Source: Thermoleophilia bacterium (GTDB lineage Bacteria; Actinomycetota; Thermoleophilia; Gaiellales; Gaiellaceae). From it: 22,732 nt of DNA. Made by a program: the position numbers and the translations under genes. How positions within the stretch are numbered: the stretch's first letter is position 1; every line of letters begins with the position of its first letter. Location: assembly GCA_020845695.1 (NCBI GenBank), contig JADLFG010000080.1:1-22732 (forward strand), written 5' to 3'. Below are positions 12,815 to 18,886 of this stretch, piece after piece. The notes below the pieces were generated by a model. That model did not search any database. It had not been told where the DNA came from and was given only the letters and a program-made list of their open reading frames with translations.

Positions 12815-14271
12815 GCGCCCTCCCCCGTGTCGTCCGTATTCGGCGCCGAATCGCCCGCCGGTTCCGCCGAATCGCCCACTCGCGCCCGGTCCTCGAGCAC
12901 GCGGGCGAGCTCCTCCTCCGGGCTCTCGGTCCCGAGCGCGTCCATCGCCGTCCGGTGCGAGCGGAGACCGGCCTGAACGAGGCTCACCTGATTGCGGACG
13001 TCCTGGGTGTCGTCACGCGGGACCATCGGCGGCCAGATCACCCGCGAGCGGTACGGCGCGTAGTCGCCCGGCTTCGCGCCCTCGACACCGAACTGCTCGG
13101 CGAGCCGCAGGATCATCCGGTTGCGATCCCGCAGCGCCCGCGTCCAGAAGGCGTGCCGGCGGAGCGTCTTCTGGATGATCGGCCGCAGCTGCGTCTCGAG
13201 CGCCACGCCGGAGAGCACCTGGTCGGTCTCGCCGAAGGCCGTGCGCGGGGTCTCCGAGACCTCGTACAGCGAGCGCAGCGTCCGCTCGATGTGCTCGCCG
13301 ACGGCCGGCGGCTGGCCCTGCCACTCCAGCAGCTTCACGTCCGCGTCGGTCGGGATGTCCCAGACGGTCCCCGGGCCGACGGCCAGATCGGAGTGGTCGG
13401 TGACGCCCCTGAAGACGATCGGCGGGTCGGCGTGGTAGCGGATGATGTCGGCCTGGTCGCTGATCCGCTCGTCGAGCTCGCGGTTGATCGGGATCACGTC
13501 GACGAGATCGGAGATGCCCCAGAACGCGTTGGCCGGCTGGAGGTTCGGGACGTGGACGAACGGGATCCAGCCGTACGGGTTCGGTCCGTGCCTCACAACC
13601 TGCTCGCCGACGGTCAGCACCAGCTCGGACGCGGTCCACGTCTCGACGACCTCGAGCGCCCGCGTGTCGCCCGGCAGCGGGGCCGGCAGAATTCCGTGGG
13701 GCCCCTTACTCCCCACGCCATCACCCAGGCCGGCGCTCGCGGCGAACGACTCGGCCGCGTCGGCTGCCACGGCGTACGCGACCTCCACGCGCAGGATCCG
13801 CGACGGGTCGTCGGCCTGCCAGGTGGCGAAGAAGCCGCTCGGATCGACACTCACCACGCGGATGCGCTGCTCGAGCGGATCCCAGAAGACCTTGTAGACG
13901 CCGTCGCCGAGCGCGCCCGCGTTCTGGGCGACCTGCAAGTCGACCGCGTCAAGGCTGTTGTCCCAGTACACGTCGTAGAGCAGCTGCTCGGCCCGCTCCG
14001 CTCGACGACGATCGCGCGCCGTGGAGCCGGGCTTCGGCGGGACCGAGAAGCCGAGGCCCCGACCAAGTAGGTACGCCACGCCCTTGTCGACCACCGTCCG
14101 GGCGTAGTTCACGACCAGGTTGGTCCGCCCGTTGCGCGGCCGAAGGAAGTGCCGGCCCTCGTAGAAGTCGAGGTACTCTTGGTACCGGCGCAAGCGGCCG
14201 GCGTCGCGCAGGCGGAGACGAGCCGCCGCGCTCGTCGGGCCAGTCCGCTGGGGAAGCGCCCGAACGGCCAT
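12811..14271 (-). CDS. Portal protein (SPP1 Gp6-like), 486 aa
   Basis: The portal forms the dodecameric ring through which DNA enters the head. Recognisable parts are RTNLVVNYARTVVDKGVAYLLG (about 44-66), the NAGALGDGVYKVFWD strand region (about 116-130) and the NPYGWIPFVHVPN segment. The crown-like GVALETQLRPIIQKTLRRHAFW helix and the family's C-terminal signature SHRTAMDALGTESPEEELAR (about 440-459) follow. The length is normal for PF05133-type portals. It shares a TGATG junction with the lysin gene upstream and ATGA with the adaptor. The last 25 codons are Asp/Ser-rich and contain one ATTCGGCGCCGAAT palindrome. Confidence 0.92.
   Translation of the reverse strand: MAVRALPQRTGPTSAAARLRLRDAGRLRRYQEYLDFYEGRHFLRPRNGRTNLVVNYARTVVDKGVAYLLGRGLGFSVPPKPGSTARDRRRAERAEQLLYDVYWDNSLDAVDLQVAQNAGALGDGVYKVFWDPLEQRIRVVSVDPSGFFATWQADDPSRILRVEVAYAVAADAAESFAASAGLGDGVGSKGPHGILPAPLPGDTRALEVVETWTASELVLTVGEQVVRHGPNPYGWIPFVHVPNLQPANAFWGISDLVDVIPINRELDERISDQADIIRYHADPPIVFRGVTDHSDLAVGPGTVWDIPTDADVKLLEWQGQPPAVGEHIERTLRSLYEVSETPRTAFGETDQVLSGVALETQLRPIIQKTLRRHAFWTRALRDRNRMILRLAEQFGVEGAKPGDYAPYRSRVIWPPMVPRDDTQDVRNQVSLVQAGLRSHRTAMDALGTESPEEELARVLEDRARVGDSAEPAGDSAPNTDDTGEGA
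12838..12851. promoter_or_regulatory. Palindrome ATTCGGCGCCGAAT, copy 3 (inside portal 3' end)
   Basis: Perfect copy in the disordered C-terminal tail of the portal, read on the minus strand as D-S-A-P-N. This is the same codon phase as the copy in parB. Confidence 0.6.
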
Positions 14272-15434
14272 CAGCGCTCACCTCCAGCATTCGACGGACG
14301 CGGACCGATGAACTGGTGGCGGATCGACCGCAGCCGCGCCACGATCGCCTCGAGCTCGTCGCCGAGGTCATCGCAGACGTGAGCGAGCGCTCCGATCAGC
14401 GCCGCCTCCTGCGACGGCGGAAGCTCGACCGGCTCCGGACTCGGGACTCGGGACTCGGGACTCGCCACGTCGACCCAGACCATCGACCACCATCCACGCT
14501 CATCGAACTGCTGGCGGCTCAGCGTCTCACCGCCGTACGTCAGTCCCGTCGCCGGGTTCGCCAGCTCGAGCACGCCGTCCCGAAACCGGCGCACCGCGAC
14601 CCAATGGCCAGAACTGCCCCAGCCATGCCCACCGAGCGCGATCGGCCGGGTGCCGGCCATGGAGGTCACTGCCCCCCAGGAGACCGGGCTGACGTTGGCA
14701 GCCGGCAGGCCGAAGCGGTCGCGCAGAAGATCGGCGATCCCCGCGCCGCTGCCGTCGCGTAGGCCGACGTCGGCGTTGACCAGGCCGGGAACCATGATGT
14801 CGTGGAGCTCCTCGGCCGCGATCGAGACGCCGACGCTCTTGAGCACCCAGGTCGTCGCCCGAATCGCGCAGGTCCAATCCAGACGCTGGCGCTCGACGGG
14901 CTGGTCGGGGTTGAAGACGCGATCACCCGGTTGCTCGGGAACCGGAGTCTCAGCCGGCACGCTCTGGCCGCTGAGGATCAGCGCGGCTTCGGCGAGCCCG
15001 CGCCGATAGTTGGCCTCGGTCTCGGGCGTCCACGCGCGCTCGTGGCCGGCCGGCCAGTTGTACTCGCAGAGATCGCGGAGCAGGTTCTCCAGATCGAGCG
15101 TCGGGCTGGCATCGTGGAACTTGGCCGCGAGGTTCCGCGCGGCCACCTCCGACGCGTGGCACGGGTCCAGGTAGAGCGACCCGACCCGCGAGATCTCCTC
15201 GGGCCCGGGGAAGTCGTCGCCGCCGCGGTACTCGGGCGCCCAGCGGACCGTCTGCTGCCATGCCCCGAAGCTCACATCCGGCCAGTACTCTTCGTCCTGG
15301 TCGGGTCGGCCCGGCCGGCGGGCGCTTGGGTCGAGCCCGCTCTCGGCGATCGCGCAGCCCAGCATGAGCAGACGCGGAATCCTGAACCGGTCGGCCGTTC
15401 GGCTGCTGAGAGAGATCAGCTGCTCACGCTCCAC
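14271..15434 (-). CDS. Bifunctional lysin: transglycosylase-like plus C39-like peptidase, 387 aa
   Basis: Residues 1-150 look like a lysozyme/lytic-transglycosylase domain. A catalytic-Glu helix reads LGCAIAESGLDPSARRPG (about 26-43), followed by SFGAWQQTVRWAPEY. Residues 170-320 resemble a C39-type cysteine peptidase: nucleophile Cys in LDWTCAIRATTWVLKS (about 193), His in GHWVAVRRF (about 275) and Asn in LELANPATG (about 289). The pair would cut glycan strands and cross-links. The C-terminus holds a Ser/Pro/Glu linker coded by a heptamer repeat, then a helix. Its place between tail propeller and portal, in the virion operon and coupled to portal by TGATG, suggests a virion-borne lysin rather than, or as well as, the endolysin. 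The start is GTG 15434. Confidence 0.75.
   Translation of the reverse strand: MEREQLISLSSRTADRFRIPRLLMLGCAIAESGLDPSARRPGRPDQDEEYWPDVSFGAWQQTVRWAPEYRGGDDFPGPEEISRVGSLYLDPCHASEVAARNLAAKFHDASPTLDLENLLRDLCEYNWPAGHERAWTPETEANYRRGLAEAALILSGQSVPAETPVPEQPGDRVFNPDQPVERQRLDWTCAIRATTWVLKSVGVSIAAEELHDIMVPGLVNADVGLRDGSGAGIADLLRDRFGLPAANVSPVSWGAVTSMAGTRPIALGGHGWGSSGHWVAVRRFRDGVLELANPATGLTYGGETLSRQQFDERGWWSMVWVDVASPESRVPSPEPVELPPSQEAALIGALAHVCDDLGDELEAIVARLRSIRHQFIGPRPSNAGGER
14437..14464. repeat. Heptamer tandem repeat (GGACTCG)x4
   Basis: Four perfect 7-bp units within the lysin gene, encoding a Ser-Pro-Glu-Ser-Arg-Val-Pro linker on the minus strand. Related heptamers occur at 15447-15474 and 18695-18720. 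Confidence 0.85.
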
Positions 15435-15446
15435 GGTCTACCACTC

Positions 15447-15474
15447 CTCTCGCCACTCGCCACTCGCCGCTCGC
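15447..15474. repeat. Heptamer tandem repeat (CACTCGC-like x4)
   Basis: Four units (CTCTCGC, CACTCGC, CACTCGC, CGCTCGC) fill the gap between the tail-propeller stop and the lysin start. The unit is close to those at 14437 and 18695. Confidence 0.8.
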
Positions 15475-15476
15475 CA

Positions 15477-17264
15477 TCACGCCTCCACCAATCGAGCGAT
15501 CCCGCGCAGCTGATAGCCCCGTCGCTGGCTCAGCTCGGCGATCTCCTCGCGCAGGTCCTCAAACCAGACCGAATAGCTCAGACCGTTGATGTCGGTGAAG
15601 GACAGAGTCCCGCTCTGCGCCTTGGCCGCCCAGAGCGCCGCCGACAGCTGCACGCCGGTCAGCGGCTCTGGCGCGTGGTCGAGCGTGACCAGCGGCAGAT
15701 CCGCCGTTCCCTCGAGCAGGATCGGGAGCTCCCACTCGCGCTTCGGCGTCGGCGACACCCGGTAGCGGAGCAGCAGGTCGTACAGGACCGGCGACGATGA
15801 TGCGCCCGCGCTGCCGGCCAGGTTGACGCGGAAGGCGACCTGCTTACAGGTGACGATGCCAGGAAACGAGAACGTCGCCGACGTCGCGCCAAGCGTGCTG
15901 CTGGTCCCGAGCGTCGTCCAGGAGCCGGTCCCCTCGAGCTGGTACTGCACCTGGATGCTCTGGCCGCTGGCGAGCGCCGAATGCAGGATCGTGACAGTCC
16001 GGAGCACCTTGTCGACGTGGGGGAGGCCGGCGTCGAACAGGCCGGTGTCGGTCGTCCCGCTCGCCTGGTACTTGCCGGTCGTCCGGTAGACGTGCGTCGG
16101 GCTGGAGCCGCGCTTGGTGCCGAGATAGAGCGCACCCAGGAACGACACCCCGACCATCGGCTCGTCGCCGGTGAGACCGGTACTGGGGCGCGACCAGGCG
16201 TCCAGGCGCGGGTCGTAGCGCAGAAGACCGAGCGAGCCGACCGAGATCAGGTACGGGGCCCAGAGTGCGCCCTGCCAGTTGACAAGCCCCCGCATCGGCG
16301 TGGCGTACCCGTTCTGGGCGGTGGCCAGCTGCTTCTTCAGCTCGAGCGAGGAGCCGTCCCAACGGTAGACCTGCCCGTCAGTACCCGAGCCCAGGTAGGC
16401 CGCGTCGTCGACGACCGCCGCGCTCACGAGCGTGTTGCCGTGGAGAACCTCGTGGTGGCGGTAGACCCCGCCGGAGCCGCTGTCGTCCACCGAGTAGATG
16501 CCGCAGCGGCGGCTGTTGCTGGTGTTGACGAGCCAGTACAACCGATTCCCCAAGACAAACATCGCATCGACGCTCGTCTCTTCGAAGTCGTACTGCTTGG
16601 CCGACAGCGCGGAGCCGTCGTAGTAATAGGCCGAGGCGATCCCGTTCGGACCGGTCCCCTTGGCGCCGACGTACAGGTACTGCGCCGTCTGGCGGTAGAA
16701 GGTCGCCATCGCGTGGATACCGCTGCACGAGCCAACGGTGAATTTGCTGGCCGTCCAGACCCCACCGGTCGTCAGCTCACCAACAACACCATCAGTGCCG
16801 TTGCCCACGTACAGCTCGTTCGCAAACACCGCCATCGATCGCGCCACTCTCGGCGAAAGCGACATCGGAACCGATGCGGAAGACCCGGTCCATTTGATGA
16901 CGTCACCGTTGCTGACACCGATGTACAGATTCCCGTCGAACACGGCCGCGCAGGTCCACTCACCGGCCGCGCCGAGGTTGAACGCGCTGGTGAGCTCGGG
17001 ACCGAGAGACAGAGCCCCACGCTCGGAGTAGGCATCGAGTCCGCTCCCCGCTCGGTAGCGCTCGGGGTGCGCCGGATCTAACTGCGCGTACCCTTCGCCA
17101 CCGGACCAGTCGGAGATCCGCAGGCCGTCCTCAACCAGGAAGTCACCGAGGCCGCGCGCACCACTCGAGCGCTTGGGCGCGAACTGCGTCGCCAACCTTC
17201 GCCGGTACCCGTCCAGGTCGAGCATGTAGCCCTGGCCGGCCAATGTGACGTGATACTGGACCAC
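15477..17264 (-). CDS. Beta-propeller tail protein, probable receptor-binding or hub protein, 595 aa
   Basis: The middle of the protein is a chain of blade-like repeats, each with a 'LY-V/I-G-x-x-x-G' or 'x-Y-R-W-D-G-S-S' strand: NLYIGVSNGDVIKWTG, NELYVGNGTDG, YLYVGAKGTGPNG, RLYWLVNTSNS, AAYLGSGTDGQVYRWDGSSL, ALYLGTKRGSS. This gives a propeller of about six or seven blades (roughly residues 100-390). A beta-rich region (410-510, VQYQLEGTGSWTTLG) and a C-terminal domain with SVWFEDLREEIAELSQRRGY follow, as in phage baseplate or tail proteins. It is the first gene of the virion operon. TACAGT lies 6 bp before GTG 17264, so a leaderless start is likely. It is the only clear tail protein. Confidence 0.75.
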   Translation of the reverse strand: MVQYHVTLAGQGYMLDLDGYRRRLATQFAPKRSSGARGLGDFLVEDGLRISDWSGGEGYAQLDPAHPERYRAGSGLDAYSERGALSLGPELTSAFNLGAAGEWTCAAVFDGNLYIGVSNGDVIKWTGSSASVPMSLSPRVARSMAVFANELYVGNGTDGVVGELTTGGVWTASKFTVGSCSGIHAMATFYRQTAQYLYVGAKGTGPNGIASAYYYDGSALSAKQYDFEETSVDAMFVLGNRLYWLVNTSNSRRCGIYSVDDSGSGGVYRHHEVLHGNTLVSAAVVDDAAYLGSGTDGQVYRWDGSSLELKKQLATAQNGYATPMRGLVNWQGALWAPYLISVGSLGLLRYDPRLDAWSRPSTGLTGDEPMVGVSFLGALYLGTKRGSSPTHVYRTTGKYQASGTTDTGLFDAGLPHVDKVLRTVTILHSALASGQSIQVQYQLEGTGSWTTLGTSSTLGATSATFSFPGIVTCKQVAFRVNLAGSAGASSSPVLYDLLLRYRVSPTPKREWELPILLEGTADLPLVTLDHAPEPLTGVQLSAALWAAKAQSGTLSFTDINGLSYSVWFEDLREEIAELSQRRGYQLRGIARLVEA

Positions 17265-17270
17265 GTGACG

Positions 17271-17276
17271 ACTGTA
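17271..17276 (-). promoter_or_regulatory. -10 box of late/virion promoter, leaderless start
   Basis: TACAGT on the minus strand ends 6 bp before GTG 17264. TTTCAT 17 bp upstream is a poor -35. It follows a terminator hairpin (17300-17331), so the virion operon needs its own promoter here. Confidence 0.45.
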
Positions 17277-17299
17277 ACGGAGCCGACGCTTAAATGAAA

Positions 17300-17331
17300 C
17301 GTCCCCTCCCGACGCTTGCCGGGAGGGGACG
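17300..17331 (-). terminator. Terminator after the holin gene
   Basis: A 12-bp perfect stem (17300-17311 with 17320-17331; arm CGTCCCCTCCCG) with an 8-nt loop. Read on the minus strand it is followed by TTTCATTT. It separates the small-terminase/holin operon from the virion operon. Confidence 0.72.
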
Positions 17332-17355
17332 CCTGTTGTTGTTGATGGCGCCGGC

Positions 17356-17577
17356 TCAGCCGTCCTTCCGCTGCGTCGGGCTGGGCAGGTACGCCACCAG
17401 AGTGACGATGCCCGCCACGGCGATCGGCACGATCCACGCGAGCTCGCCGGGCAGTGGCACGTTGCCAGCCTTCAGCTCGCCGGCGAACGCGCTGAGCACG
17501 GCGGACAGCACCGCAAGCGCCGCCACCTCGACCGGCCGGAGCGGTCGCCCCGCCGCCTCACGAACCCTGTCGGTCAT
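17356..17577 (-). CDS. Putative holin, 73 aa
   Basis: A short cationic N-terminus (MTDRVREAAGRPLRP) is followed by two hydrophobic segments: VEVAALAVLSAVLSAFAGEL (about 17-36) and LAWIVPIAVAGIVTLVAYLP (about 46-65). A charged tail QRKDG ends it. This size and two-span layout are typical of small phage holins that permit lysin release. GGGAGGG 6 bp before ATG 17577 supports the start. It overlaps the end of the small-terminase gene by 20 bp and is followed by a terminator. Holins are hard to prove by sequence; it may instead be another small membrane protein. Confidence 0.65.
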   Translation of the reverse strand: MTDRVREAAGRPLRPVEVAALAVLSAVLSAFAGELKAGNVPLPGELAWIVPIAVAGIVTLVAYLPSPTQRKDG

Positions 17578-18079
17578 CGTGACCCTCCCCATGGTCCGCG
17601 CCTCCCCCTGGCGCGGTAATGGCCGCGATCGGCGCGGCGGCCGGCCCAGGAGCCAGACCCAGTTGGGCCAGCGCCTGAGCAAGCAAGAGCTCCGCGGCGG
17701 TCTGCGCCGGCGCCGGCAGGTCGCGGCTCGCCGACGTCCACCCGGGCGCGTCCGGCTTCTCACGGCCGGGGCCAAACTTCAGCCAGGCCAACGGCTCGCT
17801 GTCGTGGACGACCGTCTCGGCCTCGAGGCGCGCCCGCGCGTGGGCCCGCTCGACGGCCGCGAGCAGCTCGACGAACAGCTCATTGCCCTCGCGCGGCAGC
17901 GCCCCGTCCTCGACGTCGCGGCCGCGCTCGAGCCAGGTAAACAGCGACCGCTTGCTGACACCGTTCGCCTCGGCCGCGACCCCGAGAAACGCGCCGCGCT
18001 CGACGTCACGCGCGATCGCCCGGACCAGCGCCTCCGTCAGCTTCAGCCGCCGCCCCAGCTTCGGCTGCACCTTCGACAT
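17558..18079 (-). CDS. Small terminase subunit-like protein, 173 aa
   Basis: An N-terminal helix-turn-helix (KLTEALVRAIARDVERGAFL, then GVAAEANGVSKRSLFTWLERG, about 12-52) is followed by helices. ELFVELLAAVERAHARARLE (about 66-85) would be the oligomerisation segment. DSEPLAWLKFGPGREKPD matches the 'D-x-x-A-x-x-W-x-L-E-R' part of TerS proteins. The C-terminus is Ala/Pro-rich. GGGAGGG 5 bp before ATG 18079 fixes the start. TerS recognises packaging DNA and recruits TerL. Unusually, it is on the minus strand while the large subunit is on the plus strand beyond a regulator gene. The call is by pattern and by closeness to TerL. Confidence 0.7.
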   Translation of the reverse strand: MSKVQPKLGRRLKLTEALVRAIARDVERGAFLGVAAEANGVSKRSLFTWLERGRDVEDGALPREGNELFVELLAAVERAHARARLEAETVVHDSEPLAWLKFGPGREKPDAPGWTSASRDLPAPAQTAAELLLAQALAQLGLAPGPAAAPIAAITAPGGGADHGEGHDDRQGS

Positions 18080-18284
18080 GGCTCGCCCTCCCCACAGGAC
18101 AGCCCTGGTAGCGCATGAACGGCGAGAACCCGAGCGGCCGGCGATCGAGCCTATTCGGCGCGGAATGTCCCGCATCGGATGCGATCGCCGACGCGGAACC
18201 GATCACGAGCCAGACGGACGGACTCTCGTCGTCCACAGCGCCCATCATGCGCGCGATCAGCTCCGCCGTCGCGCGCGTCCCCAT
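18006..18284 (-). CDS. Possible small protein overlapping the small-terminase start, 92 aa
   Basis: GGTGGGGG precedes ATG 18284 by about 9 bp. The first 68 or so codons use G/C in third position nearly as strongly as real genes here. The last 24 codons overlap the terminase start in another frame and look like its shadow. A 74-bp overlap is unusual for this genome. The protein includes H-S-A-P-N, the same peptide and codon phase as the palindrome copies in parB and portal, with one synonymous change (tcg to tcc). No family is recognised. It could be a real gene with a long overlap, or the remains of one. Confidence 0.35.
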   Translation of the reverse strand: MGTRATAELIARMMGAVDDESPSVWLVIGSASAIASDAGHSAPNRLDRRPLGFSPFMRYQGCPVGRASHVEGAAEAGAAAEADGGAGPGDRA

Positions 18285-18410
18285 ACATGCTGGCCCCCAC
18301 CAGCACCTGCTATCCCCCGACGGCAGGCAACGATATTGTCATCCTGTTGTAATATGGGCGCAACGTCGCGCTTGGACCCATCGCCAGCGGACGTTACGGA
18401 GGGTGGAGAC
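18080..18410. promoter_or_regulatory. Divergent region between small terminase and the XRE gene
   Basis: The region holds the imperfect palindrome at 18153 and possible divergent promoters near 18330-18360. On the minus strand TTGCGC is followed after 17 bp by GACAAT (18337-18332). On the plus strand TAATAT at 18350-18355 is a possible -10. An ATATT...AATAT dyad surrounds this AT-rich spot and may be an operator for the XRE protein. It also overlaps the doubtful gene at 18006-18284. Confidence 0.4.
18153..18166. promoter_or_regulatory. Palindrome copy 4 with one mismatch (ATTCGGCGCGGAAT)
   Basis: It differs from the three perfect copies at one base. It lies upstream of the small-terminase gene. 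Confidence 0.45.
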
Positions 18411-18686
18411 ATGGTGGTGGAGGAGCGCGCCGACCTCGTCATCCGGGCGACGGTCGCCGCTGGTCTTCGCCGCGCCCGTGAGCGGACCGGCCGAACCCAA
18501 GCCCAGGTCGCGGCGGCGCTCTACTGCACCGTGTCCGCCTGGAGGCATTACGAGCGCGGGCGGCATCCCGTGCTGGTGGAGCGGCTGCCGGCGATCGCCG
18601 CGGCCATCGGCTGCACGCTGGAGCAGCTGCTGGCCGACTGCGGGCTGCTCGTCGAGCCCGAGTCGAAAGTCACGAGGGTGAGTTAG
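18411..18686 (+). CDS. XRE-family regulator, 91 aa
   Basis: A helix-turn-helix of XRE type covers about residues 12-70 (GLRRARERTGRTQAQVAAAL, then YCTVSAWRHYERGRHPVLVE, then PAIAAAIGCTLEQLLADCG). GGAGGGTGGAG lies just upstream of ATG 18411. The gene stands alone between the divergent terminase subunits, a natural place for a switch controlling late genes on both sides. This role is inferred from position. A hairpin and a leader-like ORF separate it from the large terminase gene. Confidence 0.8.
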   Translation: MVVEERADLVIRATVAAGLRRARERTGRTQAQVAAALYCTVSAWRHYERGRHPVLVERLPAIAAAIGCTLEQLLADCGLLVEPESKVTRVS

Positions 18687-18694
18687 GATCGTTC

Positions 18695-18720
18695 GCGACT
18701 CGCGACTCGTGACTCGTGAC
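18695..18720. repeat. Heptamer tandem repeat (GCGACTC/GTGACTC)
   Basis: Three full units and one partial unit (GCGACTC, GCGACTC, GTGACTC, GTGAC) lie just after the XRE gene, sharing the GACTC core of the repeats at 14437. Confidence 0.8.
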
Positions 18721-18733
18721 CCCCGAAATGCCA

Positions 18734-18763
18734 GCGCCCCGGCTCTCTCGAATGCCGGGGCGC
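18734..18763 (+). other. Intergenic stem-loop H7
   Basis: A 10-bp perfect stem (18734-18743 with 18754-18763; arm GCGCCCCGGC) with a 10-nt loop. It has the same core as the hairpins of the parB operon and is likewise followed by GGGAGACC. Confidence 0.7.
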
Positions 18764-18778
18764 CAACGCGGGAGACCG

Positions 18779-18886
18779 ATGGGGGAGGCCTCGACCGCCA
18801 GCGGACCATGGGGAGAGCCCGCCGACTCACAGGGTAACACAGCCCGTGCCACGCCAAGCCCCTGTCGGATGACCATTTCGCCATGA
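18779..18886 (+). CDS. Possible leader peptide coupled to large terminase, 35 aa
   Basis: ATG 18779 follows GGGAGACC at a usable distance, the same hairpin-then-GGAGACC layout that precedes genes at 6286 and 7758. Its stop overlaps the large-terminase ATG as ATGA (18883-18886). The terminase gene has no ribosome site of its own, so coupled translation from this ORF would explain its expression. Codon use is only moderately gene-like and the peptide is Ser/Pro/Gly-rich, so it may be a leader without a protein function. Confidence 0.4.
   Translation: MGEASTASGPWGEPADSQGNTARATPSPCRMTISP

Noticed and set aside
12805..14070. 421-aa open frame on the plus strand
   Set aside because: It is antisense to the portal gene, which is clearly real; composition is typical of a shadow frame.
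14316..15800. Long plus-strand frames opposite the lysin and tail genes
   Set aside because: Both are antisense shadows of genes with recognisable domains and have no ribosome sites.
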